The notes beneath the pieces were generated by a model that was not told where the DNA came from, searched no databases, and worked only from the letters and a program-made list of their open reading frames with translations. From positions 3,474,501 through 3,538,500 of the forward strand of contig JAJFZO010000747.1 of assembly GCA_021397835.1 (NCBI GenBank): a stretch of DNA of 64,000 nucleotides, in the 5' to 3' direction. Source of the DNA: Moringa oleifera. Taxonomy: Eukaryota; Streptophyta; Magnoliopsida; Brassicales; Moringaceae. The position numbers and the translations under genes were made by a program. Of the stretch, positions 1 through 13,427 are shown in pieces; position 1 is the first letter of the stretch; each line of letters opens with the position of its first letter.

Positions 1-2999
1 TAATAGTAAAAATAGTTTTTGAAAATTTTATATTATCATAAATTTAAAAAATTTATAAAATATAACTCATGAATTAAAAATTATTCAAATTTGAATGATA
101 AAATTGAAATAGAGTGTAAAATTTGTTTGAGTTTTTTTTTTGAGGTATTTTATCAATAAAATTACTTTTAATTTTGCATTATTATTTGAGTTAAAATTCA
201 AATTGAAAGTTGGAATGCACAATTGAAAAAATTAAAATGATAAATTTTAAATTAAAATCTAATCAAAATCCAATAATTTTTTTTTTTAATTTACCCTTAA
301 GTTTACTATGTATAAAGATGCTAAATGCAAATTATTTGATGATTTGTGTTATATTAAATTTTAAAATTATTTTTAATAATTTATAATATTATTAAAAGTA
401 AATAAAACTATATCTTAATTATTTATTTTGTTATTAATATTTTTAAAAAAATTCAAAATAATTCATATCAATAAAAAAAATATGATCATTTGTTATATTT
501 ATCTAATTTACTGTTCATTTAAAAAATTAAAAATTTTTAATAATTATTTTAAAAATAAATAAGATAAAAGTCTCCTAAAATCTTAATATTTATCCTATGT
601 TATCAATCAAACTATTATATTAAAAAAGTAATAAATTAAACCTTAATCTATTAATTTAATTTAACTTCAAACCTTATCAAAAAATTTAAAAATTAAGGAT
701 ATTCAATTCGAAGATCTTATACAATGGATTTTACTTTAAATTTTTTTTATAAATATAAAAATATATTCAAGCTATCATTACAAAAAAATTCATAATTTTT
801 TGAATACTAAAAAATATATTTTTTAAATTTATAATATCAAAATTATAAAAAAATATAAAAAATAGATATTACTTAAAAAATTATTCAAATTTGAAAAATG
901 AACCTAAAATAAAGAGAATAATTCATTTAAATTATTTTTAATATATTTTAATACTGAAAATATTTTTAATTTTTTATAACCAATTAAGTTAAAGTCTAAT
1001 TTAAACTAAATTAAAAAATTAAAATTTAATTTATTATTTTTGGAACATAAAAAATTAATTATAATATAATAAATATTAAAATATAATAAAAATTTTACTC
1101 AAATAAATAAATTTTTAATTATTATAAAAATAGTTATAAAATATGTTATGCAAGTCGAGAAAGTTATGGAATGTATTGTCATAAGAGACAGAAAGTTCTG
1201 AAATTAAAAAAAGTAATATTTTCATTGCTTTGAAGTTTTATTTTAGTAAAAAGAAATAATATCCTGTGTTGTTTTTTTTATTACTTTTTATTTTATTATT
1301 ATATATATTTAAATTATTGTTTTTATGCCTATTAAGTTACAACAAAAACTCCAACGAATCGATTAAGTGATGACATAAAATTGATGATCAACATAATTTA
1401 TCCAAATTTCAACGGATTGATTAGAAGATGGCACTAAATTGCCATAACAAAAGCCGTCACATTACCTAATTGTTAAAGGTAGCAATAAAATATGAGACCT
1501 TAGGCTACCAATTATGAAACGTGAAGCATCGCTCTTGTTGAGATTTACGCATTTAATTTTGCTTTAGTGTTGGCACCGAAACCATGATCGGCTAGGTGAT
1601 ATATATTGGGGAGCAAATAGTAAGTGTCGTTTAGGCAACTTGTGATTAAAGAAGAATATAGGAAGATCATGTAACAGAAGATGTGGGCTTGATCTAAGTT
1701 GTGCAAGCTGCCATTTTTCTATTTTATTTTTTTGGCTCTAAGCTACCGAGTATCCCTACACAACAAGGGTGGCAAAGAATGCCATCACGCTTATATGATT
1801 CTCCATGGAAATAAAGATTTTTAACTTTGATTTAATTAATTTTTTAATTTTTAATTTAGAATATTGATATAAAAATAAAAAAATAATTTTTTAATTTTTT
1901 AAATTATCATGTGTGAATATCTTTTTTAAAATTCAACAGAATTAAGAACAGAAGATTTTGGAGCCCTTTAGTAGAGACTGTGTGAGCCGTCGCCAAAGTT
2001 CAATGAATTAACATTTCAGGAGAAGGCAGTGCATATAAATATGGTATATGAAGAATTTGTGTTTCATTTTACTATGGGTTAATTTTGAATCTTAAAATTA
2101 TTAATTTCATATCATTTTATTTTTCAATAAAAAATAATTATTTTATGTTTTATTTTACGTAAATTTATTTATATTTTTATATTTAAAAAGCATCAATAGT
2201 TTTATCTTATTGTAAGATTAAATTTATTAAATTAAAAATATTATTAATAATGTATAAGAGACAGAACCTTAGTCTTGTCTCGTACCACCTGGCTGTTCAC
2301 ATCCCCATGGCTGAGTTACCTTCTAACTTAATCAAACCACCTCTAGTGACGCTTTGCCCTTCATCTTAAGACAATAAAATATGGGTTAGTAGAGTTCAAA
2401 AAAGATAGTAGTTGTAAATAAATATGGGTTTGGCTCATAAAATTACATGGATGTTATTTTTATAAGTTTTTTATTAAATTTTAGATGAATTTATTTATTA
2501 AATTTTAAACAAATGAACCGATTTAGTAAATTTTTATGTTGATTAATTTGATAAATAATTTAATTTATTATTATTTAAAAATAATGTAAATAAAAATTTT
2601 AACATATAAAATAAACATAAAATAAATAGTTAATTGATAAATATCCTTTAAAACTTTAAAAAATACTCTTTTTCTTAATTTTTAGTTTGAACTTCAAATT
2701 TAATCCAAAACAACCTTGAATTAATATAAAATAATTTTTATATTAAAAAAACGTTCAAATTAAAATTCATAATTCAATATCTTTACTTTAAATTTTTAAT
2801 TTTTTAAAAATTCAATTTAATTATTTTTTTTATCATTCCAAACTTATTTGAAAACATTTTAAAATTTAAAGTTAAAATTAAAATAATATTTTATAAAATT
2901 TTAAGTGACATTTACCCTTAATTAATCAATTTAAAATTTAAAATTTAAACTATTAAATATGTAATAAATTTAATATGTATTTTACAAATAATATTAAAA
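1..2999. other. AT-rich intergenic DNA, no gene seen
   Basis: Extremely AT-rich with long A and T runs and stop codons in every frame. Two stretches (about 1-230 and 700-930) resemble a degenerate AT-rich repeat that recurs elsewhere in the window. A less AT-biased patch at about 1320-1810 and another near 2260-2390 look like older unique sequence, but I recognise no coding or RNA feature in them. Confidence 0.6.
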
Positions 3000-3399
3000 T
3001 GATGAGCTCAATTGCCCAATGCAAAGATCCGAAGTGCACTGTAAGCCAGAGATTGACAAAGTAGAATCTCTTCCCGTTTCGGCAGAGCCAGTAAAAGGAA
3101 GGTCCAATATATGAAGGATTACAAGAATAATACAGATCTCCATAACAGGAATGGTTAATTAGCAACGCTGCCACCACCAGCAATGCTTTTCACCAGAAAT
3201 CACGGCAATAGAAGTTAACTTGTTAGTATATATGAAATGCTGTTTAAATACAATACAGAAGATTTCTCCATGTTCTTTCTCAGTATTAATTCAGGCTTTT
3301 ATCTTCAGCAATCTCAATCCAGACATTATTGACGTGCAACTCAGGTACCCACCCTTCTCCCGTTATGCCAAGGGAAGAGATTAATACAGAAGACTTCAG
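3000..3399 (-). other. Probable 3' UTR and downstream flank of VPS24
   Basis: Base composition rises here relative to the AT-rich flank, and the stretch lies directly after the VPS24 stop codon on the minus strand. A 76-codon open frame in it has no recognisable domain and reads like random translation. I take the region as 3' UTR plus flank by position only; no clear poly(A) signal was fixed. Confidence 0.4.
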
Positions 3400-6300
3400 T
3401 TAGGACCTGACTTTGGCAAGTCGTGCCCTTATTTCTTCTAGTTCTTCCTCATCGTCAACACCCTCCATTATTGCTTCTTGCTGCAATGTCAAAATTATAG
3501 GATCTTTAATCTCTTTCAAAGTAAGAAGCTACTGATGCGGGAGCGTGGTACTTGCAAGTTATGTCACACGTACCTCTTGTGAAGCTCCTGTTCTCTGAGC
3601 AGGCAGCTTCACTCTCTCCTTCCTGACTGCTTCAGGAAGCTGTGCAGCAGTCTCACCTGCTATTGCAGTCAATACCTTATCAACTTCTTCTTCTATCTCC
3701 TCTTCAATATCCTCTGAATCAAGTGCTGTATCAACAGCATCATTCACGAACTCCTCGATTACCCCAGCCTGGAAAAGATAAATGTGGAAAAAGTGGTTAC
3801 AAAACCGATATACTGACCCCTCCACTTCCTGGTACCATGAAACAAAGCAGATACCCATCTTCAAACACATAATTTATACACCATCCCTCTCTCACTATAC
3901 TAGAATACGAAAAAATGATCATAAGCTTCCCTTATTCTGAACAACAGTACTCCATAAAACCAAATTATGAGATTAGTTGTAGCCAAAAAGTTTCAAGTAT
4001 TAACACATTGTCGAGAATCAGATCCAGGCATACAATCCCCTATCTGATGTTGCAAATAATGTTCTCTATTGCCAGAGTGACAAGATGACATCAGTTGAGT
4101 TTTGCATGTAGATGATTTACACAACAAGACACTGCTGTTCAAGAATGGCACTTGAGCAAACAAGAAGCAGTTTTGATGAATACCAACTAGAATAACAACA
4201 TTTGACCCAGCAGAATAATACTAACTCTAATGTCATGGATTAGAAGTATGCTCAAGAGTCATACCAGGAGTTAGCAACTCTGGAGCTCATGCTCATTGAT
4301 AGGAAAGTCATTTTGAAGGAAAGTAAGAATAACAAATGCCAAAGCTACAGAGGATGCTTAAGAAACCTTGCAGAGTGAACATTACAGGAAGTACAACTCA
4401 GATTCTTAAGAAACGGACATAATATTTCTGTTTATTTGGCCCCCAACAAATCTAAGAATCACCCAACAGCATCCCACCCACCCTTTACTTACTGTTATCC
4501 ATGCAAGTATTTCAATAACCTTGCAAGTGGGTATTGGAGAAAGTAGAAGTGACCATTTACCAGACACAAAATGTTTCTGTTTCTTTGACACCAACAAAAT
4601 CTAAGAATTACCTAATAGTATCCGACCCTTCACCGTGATTCACAAAAGTATTTTAATGACTTACCTAATTGAACGGATGAAACCTAATATGAACTGTTTG
4701 CAGCCTATTACTCAAACAGACATGCAGACAATCAAAACACAATGAACCTACAGAAAGCAGGACAAATTATTTTGAAAAGAAAGTAAGCATCATAAAAGAA
4801 ATGACATTTAAATAGATCTAGTTTTCATGCATCCTTCCAAGGGAAGCAATGCAATCAAGAACTCCACAGCCTTCACCCAAACGAGAGCTCAAATTTCTTT
4901 TATTGTTTGCCTCTCTACTTTAGGATACAAGACAAATGATAGACGATACCTTTGTCATTTCTTTACTAAATTCTTGCATTGTGACAGCCACCTCTGGAGC
5001 CTTCATAAGGTTATTGACAAGCTTCATAACCTCAGCACTCTTGGAAAGATGCCCAACTGTACGGGCAATTGCTGCAATACCAACCAATAATGTGAAAAAT
5101 CATAGAAGTCATGGACTCTAAACATATATGAAGGATCACTCACAGGAACCTGTTAAGGAAAGAAGTGATTAATAGGCATATTACAGAACATTCTAAGAAA
5201 GTGTAGTAAAATTTGTTTTTCCACAAAAAAAATTGTGAAGTTGAAGAATATATTCCAGCAAGTTGTCAAACGCAGTGTAGAAAAATGAATAATAGGAAAC
5301 TACTTTTTCGACAACAATAATTACTTTATTGTGTATTCTCTTATACAAAGTCTGCATTTACAACTGTACCCTACAGTAATGTAATAAAGCCAATTAACAA
5401 ACAGAACATGTAGGAAGGAGATTGAGTGGGGCGGAAAAGTAATCAAAAAGTTGATCAAAAGTGGTAAACCAACTTTATCCTGGACTATCCAAAACTGAAA
5501 ATAATGTAAGTCAACACACCATCTATAACTCCCAAGGTCAATACCCAGCAAGAGGTGATGATACTTCACATTCATTTTAAAAGTTAATATTTGCATGTCT
5601 CTGGATTGAGATTAATAACAAAGTATCAAAAATGAGGTCTCAATATGACCACCAACTTCATTTCAAAAAAGCAAGAAAGAGAGAAGAAATGAGAAACAGC
5701 TTGCACAAATGCCTTATGTATCTCATTTTCTAAATCCAGAATTGCATTTAGACTAACTGCAGGAACACTCATAGCTGATAATTATTTTGGCTTCACATTG
5801 TCATCTTAAGGCCCTATTTGTTCCTCAAAAGTTATAGATGTCATCTCCTTTCTCAGTACCCATAAATGTGACAACACTTTCAGCTTTCTCACCAAGGAGA
5901 TTATTTTGGCCTCGATATGTCTCTTTAAGTCAACTTTTTCCCATAAAATAATAGACGTCATATCTTTTCTCAGAACTGTACAACGCTTTTAGCTTTCAAG
6001 CCTCTCAACCCAGAGCTTGTTACTCTCTACCACAGAATTCACTACGCCCAACTGCACTAGTGAATTACTCCTCACTTTGTCACCAACAACTGCTGCCTAT
6101 ATTCAAGTGCCACTTAACATTGTCTTGGAAATGCAAGTATTTCTTATTCGGCATTCATATTTGAAGATTCATCACCCAGAACATCCTCGATGAAGCTAAA
6201 TACTCCATCGTAATCACTTCCCTTTTTCTCACATTTGGTGCCATAAAGCATATTGGTCAAGTAAAATCTTCAGTAAGAATGATTACTCCCTTCTAGTGAG

Positions 6301-8184
6301 AGGTCTACCTGGGTCATCAAACCTTTGATCCAACTCTAACTCTACAGATGGCACTTCCCAAAATTTCTCTATCATGAACAACAGAGTCAAAGTAATGATC
6401 TAGGATGCCTTCTTTCCAATCATCTTGACCAAAATAAGAATGCTCAACTATGTATGATTCTTTCTTTTTAACTTGTCACTAGTGAAATTCATTATAGCAG
6501 AGGACCATTGACTGTTAGAGTTCCATAAATGCAAATATTTCACAGAGTAGGATTTACCATCTCTCTTGATGACTAGTAGAAAAAATAGTAAAAGCAAACC
6601 ATAAGCTTAGACAAGTATAGCATCATACCAACACTTTCACCAAGGTGCATTGATATGGAATTCATTTGGGCCTTATTTTCATGAAGACGATTCACTGTTC
6701 TTCTGGATCTCACAATTTCTTTGGCAAGTGCCTGAAATAAATTACACAACAGAATCAATTGAAAACAAAGAGAGCAGAAAAGAAGGTTGCAACTTTTTTC
6801 TTCCCCTTATTTTTCCTGAATAAGAGCTAACTACCAAACTTAAGTCCCCACCATACTTTACAAATGCCCTTCATTTCTTTCCATTACGCTAAGACAGGAT
6901 TAGGCACTTGATTGTAAATTTTAAACCATGTATTTTCTTCCTTTTAGCCATCGTGGCATCCATTTGATAGAACTTGGAGGCTGACCATAATAGTCAATGA
7001 GCTACTGAGCCAGTTGTTAAGTAGAACCCTGATTCAGATTTCGACATAAAACTATTGGAAACTAACATGAGAAAAAGTTACTTCCGAAAAATTGGCCATA
7101 TCTCAAGATGAGACATTATGATATGATAGAGTAATAAATCACCATGTAGACAATTTCTGTTTTCTTTCCTTTTTTTCCCCTTCTGTTTTCTTTCTCCCTT
7201 GATAGTGAATCACTATGAAACCAATAGCATTCTCTCTTCCTTCTAGCTCTCTCTCACTGAACAGTTGCGTTGGCCAATCAGAAATCAACAGGATCAGCCC
7301 ATCAAAAGGGTTAATGATGCCTTCACACCATAAAACTCTAGGTTATGATGCAGCCATAATTGTTCTCGAATTGCAAGCGAATGACACATCCAAGATCATT
7401 CATAGTGTTTATAAGAAATAACTAAAGTAAACCAACAAACCACAAACTAGTAATGGCATTATATCAGGATTAAAGCACGGGAGTTCTACTTCCGCACAAC
7501 ACTAACTACCAAAAAACCTAATTCAGTAAAATAGAACATTCAGAGGAAAAGAATTGAAACACCTAGTCTAAAAATCAGAAATTGCGAATAGTGGGTGTTC
7601 ATGGCAATCCCATGAGTATTATCTACTCAAATTTCTGCTCAAGAAGATTACAGCTTTCTCACAGATTAAACTAATACTTTTGAGCATCTCCTCCATATAT
7701 TTGCAATCAAGTAAACATAGTATGGTAAAATATTAAAGCATGGTAAAGATCATAAACAGTAAAAATAATTTGAATTTCAATAGAGTTCGGTCAACAAAAA
7801 CTATTTAAAAAAAGAAAAAGAAAAAGGGAAAGCTCTTCATAATACCTTAGCAGAGACCATGTCATTTCTTTTGGCAGCCTCTTTAATAGCTTTCTGCACA
7901 TGCTTCTCTTCTCTCTCTATATCTGAACAAGACCCATTAAACAAAAATCAAAATTTGGCATACTCATCAGTCTAACTTCCTCCAATACAAGCATTGACCG
8001 AAAAGGAGGTCAACCAATGAATCAATCAAATTCACAACTAAAAGAAAGTTACAGATAAAGAAAATTAATCACCTCGAATCTGGCGTTCAATTTGGCGGCA
8101 CTCTTGGCGAAGCCTACGCTGCCAATCTCTCAATTGCTGTTGTGGATTAGGCTTTGGCTTTATCACATTCATCAATTTCTCCAT
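3400..8184 (-). CDS. VPS24: ESCRT-III subunit VPS24 / CHMP3
   Basis: Six coding exons on the minus strand: 8184-8073, 7922-7846, 6731-6629, 5071-4950, 3768-3574 and 3480-3400. They join in frame with GT-AG introns to 229 aa, the length I recall for Arabidopsis VPS24.1. The start MEKLMNVIKPKPNPQQQLRD is the conserved basic N terminus that contacts membrane. The Snf7 core follows (residues about 20-180, with QMNSISMHLGES and VMKLVNNLMKAP). The acidic tail ends in a MIM1-like helix, LEEIRARLAKV, expected to bind the MIT domain of the VPS4/SKD1 ATPase. In the family, VPS24 copolymerises with VPS2 on endosomes and drives scission of vesicles into the multivesicular body, so membrane proteins reach the vacuole. 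All residues expected for function appear present. The introns are long (up to about 1.6 kb) and carry local duplications. Confidence 0.95.
4415..4670. repeat. Diverged tandem duplication inside a VPS24 intron
   Basis: Two adjacent segments share blocks such as TTTCTGTTT, CAACAAA and ATCTAAGAATYACC with a period of about 149 bp (anchors at 4451 and 4600). They lie in the intron between exons 4 and 5 of VPS24. Divergence is considerable, so the duplication is old. No function is suggested. Confidence 0.5.
5772..6002. repeat. Second diverged tandem duplication inside a VPS24 intron
   Basis: A segment beginning with ATTATTTTGGC and ending with TTTAGCTTTC-like sequence occurs twice in a row (about 5780-5885 and 5900-5992). 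Shared internal blocks include ATAGAYGTCATMTC and TTTCTCAG. It lies in the intron between VPS24 exons 3 and 4. Confidence 0.45.
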
Positions 8185-8480
8185 CTCTCCCCCTCTATTA
8201 GCCTCTTCTTCACGGTTCTTGCCTCGCTTTTTAAAACCCTCAGATAGCTTAAGATCAAAGTCTGCTCTTTCCCCACAGACGTTGGCTGATCAGGATTCAA
8301 TTATGTGCTTTTTGATATTTCAGGACATCCAAAGAGGGACTCCTGTTCCTACTCGGCTGCTTTTCCCACCAGAAAGGAACTCTTCTGGATCAATACCTCC
8401 TAGGTCCATGTGTGCGTTCCATAATCATGGGCTACAAAGCCCAGCAGAGAAACCCAAGAAGAAGCTCACATGAACAATCT
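8185..8480 (-). promoter_or_regulatory. VPS24 5' UTR and proximal promoter (by position)
   Basis: This stretch of near-balanced base composition lies directly upstream of the VPS24 start on the minus strand, before the sequence turns very AT-rich at about 8495. An 84-codon plus-strand frame here shows no domain and is probably incidental. No TATA box could be fixed with confidence. Confidence 0.4.
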
Positions 8481-8855
8481 TGAATCCAATGACAATGTAA
8501 TATTTATTATTTTAAAAATAAATATTATTTAAAAATTTTAAAACTATTTTCTTTTAATTTTTTTAAATTTTTAAAGAAAATTTGATTGATGAGAAATAAT
8601 TACATTAAATTTTAATTTAAATTCTTATCAAAAAATATTTAAAAATAATTCATATAAATTACACATTTAGTTTTAAATTAATTTTTAATTTTAAATAATT
8701 TTTATCTATGAGCTATTTATTATAAATTTTTTAAAATTTTAAAAGTAAATTTTTTCAAAAAATTACTAAGACAAAAAATTTTAAAATTTTTTATAATAAT
8801 AATTTGAATATATTTTTATTTTATAAAAAATTAAATCAAAGTTTATAATGCAATT

Positions 8856-9232
8856 AGGGGTGAGCATTGGATTAATTTGGTCAGTTCGATTTAAAAATTT
8901 TAGAAACCAAATTAACTGAATTTTTAAAAAAATATAATGGAATACAAAAAATAACTGATTAAATTGAACGAAAAGTTTTTTATCGATTTAATTGGTAACC
9001 GAATTAACTAAAAATTTATTTAAATTTAAATTTTATTTTTTAAAAAAATAAATTATTAATCATAAAATTAATATAATTAATTAATTATTAAATTAAAATC
9101 AATTTTTGGTTAGTTCAGTTTAAAAAAAATCAAAAACTTACCAAAAAAGTTAAAAAAACTGATTTAAAATTAAAAAATTAAAAAACTGAACCGAATTAAC
9201 CAAAATCAATTCAGTGAAATTATGCTCAGTGT
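8856..9232. repeat. Foldback MITE-like repeat, GGTGAGCAT / ATGCTCA ends
   Basis: The left end reads AGGGGTGAGCATTGG followed by TTTGGTCAGTTCGATTT. The right end reads ACCGAATTAACC followed by CAGTGAAATTATGCTCA. The right end is an imperfect reverse complement of the left, and the inside keeps the same alternating ATT-GGTT / AACC-AAT pattern. This is the plant repeat type rich in GGTTCGGTT-like motifs, which can fold on itself. It has no coding capacity. I could not fix target-site duplications. Confidence 0.6.
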
Positions 9233-9860
9233 AATATCTTTAATTTGAATATTTTTAATTTTAATTTTTAATAAAATTTAATTTAACTATTTTTTATCAA
9301 TCAATATGTATTTAAAATTACTGTTTGAAGTTTTAAGTAAAAAATAAAAACTATATTTTTAAAATTTTTGAATAATATTTATATTATTTTAAAAAAATTA
9401 AAAATAATTTTTGAAGTTTCCCAACCGTCTAAAATAATCATATTTTGAGTTGATTTCTGAAGTACAAACTTTATGAAGACATTTCTCATATTTTGGTTTT
9501 TTTATTTTGTTTAAAAAATAAAATAGCATAAAATGGTGGGGTATATATGGGGATGCCCAATTGTTGCCCATGAGTGAACAAATTATTAGTTGAGACGTAA
9601 GTTGTCACTTGAGCAACCGGAATTCACGATTTGCTTTAGCTTTGGCCAATTGAGAGAATACTCGTCGCTGTCCCTCCAAATTAAACAGCGAACCCACAAT
9701 TACATCCGTCATGTTTTAGGCAACTGACCTCTCAATCATGGCTTTTGTTAGATATTATTCATAACGAAAACAAACAAAATACACGTACCCAATAATAATT
9801 TTTTAAAAATATATATTAATATTTTTTTAATAAACATTATGATAATTTATTTTCGTTATC

Positions 9861-9869
9861 ATAATAATA

Positions 9870-9901
<32 letters not shown>

Positions 9902-9902
9902 A
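9861..9902. repeat. ATT/ATC microsatellite
   Basis: Runs of ATA, then ATT, then ATC trinucleotides (ending in three ATTATC units) over about 40 bp. A compound simple-sequence repeat. Confidence 0.85.
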
Positions 9903-12564
9903 ATCTGTGTCAAATCATGTTAATGTAATTTATATTTTTAAATTATGAAATTAAGTTTAAACATTGATATCAAAGTGATGCATAACAAAATAAATGGCAC
10001 AAGAGATTTCATAATTTGTATTGTTTAGTAAGAGATAAAAAATTTAAGTAGCATGTAAGGCAGTTAAATACAAATAGATGAATCATTTTTTTATTTAATT
10101 TTTTCTTTTTTTAAAATGAAAGTGTATTTTTTAAAAAATAAGTGAATATTATTGATATAAAAAAATTATATAATATTAAAAAAATTTAATCAAAAACACC
10201 ATTGGTGTCTAATTTTTTTACCAAAAAATTATTTTTTAAAATAAAAACAATCTTTTGATATCTTAATCAAATTTCATCATTTAAATGATCAAAATAATAT
10301 TTTTTTATTTTATAAATAAAATTGAGTTAATTTTTGCATATCTTCAATAAATTAAGCTTATTTATATAATCTTTATTTGTGTTTTTATTAGAGTTTCATT
10401 GACTTTTTTTTAATAAATTTTATAGGGTTTATGCAACCGAGTTCCACAAGATTCATTGTATATGTTTTTTCTTTTACTCACTTTTTTGATATTCTTAAAA
10501 ACAAGAACTTTTGATCTTATTGGTGCTAAAGGTGAAAGAACTACTTCTAGTGCACATTAGGGTTTAAGCAAAAATAACACAGATGTAATTAGGCCATGCT
10601 GAAACCGATGCTTAAATTAGAAAATCAACAAAAGAGAAGACATTATAACTTTGGAAAGTATAATTTAACTTTGTAATTAATTGAATTTGCTATTTAATAC
10701 TTAATTTCAAGTGATCAGATTCGTACAAGCCGGATCGAGCTTTCTTTATACTCTTTTTAATGCAAGAGCATGCTACGATTAATTGTTAAATGAAAATTAA
10801 AAAAAAAATAAAAATTGCCAACCTTGGCTTCAATCAATGACCTAATCCATTATTAATTATCCCAAAAATTAATCACATCGTGTACCTAAATCATTTTCTT
10901 TTTGGTTCTTGTTTTATTAGGGCGTCATCCAATATATTTTTTTTAGGGTTGTCCTATTCTTAAACCGATAATGGAAGAACAGAAGGTTCCAATATACATG
11001 GTTAGTGAAAACTCATTGAGATTAGAAATCTAAGGTGGGAAAGGGGCTTCCGCTTCAAAAACTCATAAGGGTACAGTTTCCTTTCAATTATAGGACACCA
11101 TGGGAGTGTCGGTAGGGCACCCCTTGCCTGCTTCAATTTGACTTATCCAAAAAACATTATCAAATTTTCTATGATAAGGATCATGAATATATAATTAAAA
11201 AATAAAATAAATATAATAAGCATCTCCGTCGACACTATTGTTGAAAGTTTGTAATTGACATTTTATGCATATGATTGATACTAGCACACATGGGACTACT
11301 TTCAAAGTGACAATGACAAAAATATGAGTGTACTCATAAGGATATAAATGGATCAAATTAATTATCAAAGTCTATTTGTCAAGTTAATTATTATTAAAAG
11401 ATTGATTCATCTAATAATCAAAAATAACATAAAAAATAAATTAATCAAAGTCTATTTTTTGGATTTAAACTGGCCTAATGACAAAACAATTCTGAAATAA
11501 ATTAATTCATAAAATTTACAAAATTGGTAAATTATTATAAGATTTGCAGTAATTAATTAACTTTTAATCGATTAATGATTGTTAAATCATCTATATGAAA
11601 ATTTCTATATATGACATTTGAGGTGACCATAGAAATGATAATTTAGTTAATCAAAGTATTTTATTAATTAAATTATCAACATGCTTATAATTAATTTTCT
11701 TGGGGCCGGGCCCGAGAATCTCCTGGTGGAATGTCATCGTTGGCCTTATTGATAGGCAATAATCATCACTTACGCCATGATGGTTTAGATTTTAGTATAA
11801 TTAAGTGATGTATTAATCTATACAAAAATGAAAATTATTTTTCCAACATGAAATGACGATTATCCGGATGCACTATGAACTTATCGCTTCTCTACCCTTT
11901 TTCTCTCTTATCCATATTATTGCGAATAAACAAATTGAAAAATTTATTATCTGTATGAAACTTATAATTAGCCATCCATCGTGTGTATTATATAAAATTA
12001 ATCCATATGAGATCGGTCCAAATAAAAAGATATGGATGATGCTTCGATATAGTTCTATCAACACTTCAAATCGATGATTATCACATCTTATCAAACATGG
12101 GGTCGGACCATTAAGCTTGTTTTTTGTTACTTTATAATAATTAATATGGTAAATTCGGCTTCTAATTTTAAGTACCCACAAAAAAAAAGACCTTATGATG
12201 ATGATTAATTTGATAAACATATATATACTTAATAATAAGCTCTATAAACGTGCGCGAGAAAAGCAATTGTAATCCTTAAATTCTTACACAAATATCTAGC
12301 AAATTAAGGCAGTGTTCAATGATGAATTTAAGGTTTCGAATCTTTGAAATTAAACTTTTCATAGAGTCATCTGTCTATTTCAGTATCGATGAGGTGTCTA
12401 TAGGGTTTAATTTCATGCTTTGAATGTTGATCAAGGGCCACTTATCCACATACATATGTACAATATAGGCACAAGCTTAAAGAGAAATTCGACTTGCATA
12501 TAATGCTTGTTGCTTCTTAGGCCAAGTCCATTAATTAGTCAATACATTATGGGTTCCACACATA

Positions 12565-12711
12565 TTATAGAAGAGCATGCTTGAAAATTTTGGTACGTCG
12601 ATGTCCTCTAGGGTTTCTTAAGTTGTCGGCCGGGAGGCCCCATATGCATTCACTCTCGTAGGCCATGGCCGGCATACAGAAGAAGCTAGACTTCCCGCAA
12701 GAGCTTTTCAT
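12565..12711 (-). CDS. Doubtful small ORF, 48 codons, function unknown
   Basis: On the minus strand an ATG at 12711 opens a 48-codon frame. It begins MKSSCGKSSFFCMPAMAYES, has ECIWGLPADNLRN in the middle and a basic C terminus (HRRTKIFKHALL). The frame coincides with a patch of clearly higher GC content than its surroundings, which is why it is listed. The open frame extends further upstream to 12756, and a polypyrimidine-rich stretch ending in GGATTAG just before the ATG could be a splice acceptor, so this might be the last exon of a longer gene. I recognise no family and no targeting signal. Confidence 0.25.
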   Translation of the reverse strand: MKSSCGKSSFFCMPAMAYESECIWGLPADNLRNPRGHRRTKIFKHALL

Positions 12712-13405
12712 CTCCGCTCCTAATCCACAAAAATTAAATAAGAGACAATTTCGCATTAAAAAAAAACCATTTAATCGAGAACTAATATGATATAATTAGG
12801 ACAATATGATTAAACAATGTCGGGATAGATACAAATGACTTGCCCTATTAGGTTTCTTCTTAACGAAAAGCATTTATATGCTTAATTAGGTAATTCAGTT
12901 TTAATCTTTTTCTTCTTTGTGTTGACGATTAGTAAGCTTACCCACTATGGTTAATACGTCTAGTTCAGTATATGATTTCTGCATGCTTGCACGCAATAAT
13001 GTCTCCGACAAAGCAGCAACCCGTCCGCAATCCTCTCAATCAAGTTCCCAGAACAACGGTGGAAGGCAAGCCAACTCCTGACACTTGATTATTTAACTAG
13101 GACTTCTCTTACTAATTAGGTATGTACATATTATTTTGTTCATGAATTTTTATCATTAATTTTAAATAGGTTTCTCTTGCTAATTACTTACATATTTATA
13201 ATTTTGTTAATAAATTATTTTCATATTTTTTTTGGGTAGACTCAAATTATTATAATTTAATATGTATAAAAATAATGGTAGTAATTTAATGATTTACATT
13301 AACCAGCAGAAGGTGAAAATTCAAATAGCAACGCAAATAAATGAGCTTCTTTTGCTATCACATTTCCTCTTTCTCAAGAAAACTGCTTCCCTTTCCTTAT
13401 CAAGA

Positions 13406-13427
13406 AATAATAATAATAATAATAATG
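13406..13427. repeat. AAT microsatellite
   Basis: About seven AAT units in a row in the XTH upstream region. Confidence 0.85.

Noticed and set aside
11853..12220. Two overlapping frames on opposite strands (74 and 115 codons)
   Set aside because: AT-rich, no domain, and each explains the other as a chance complement; no splice context.
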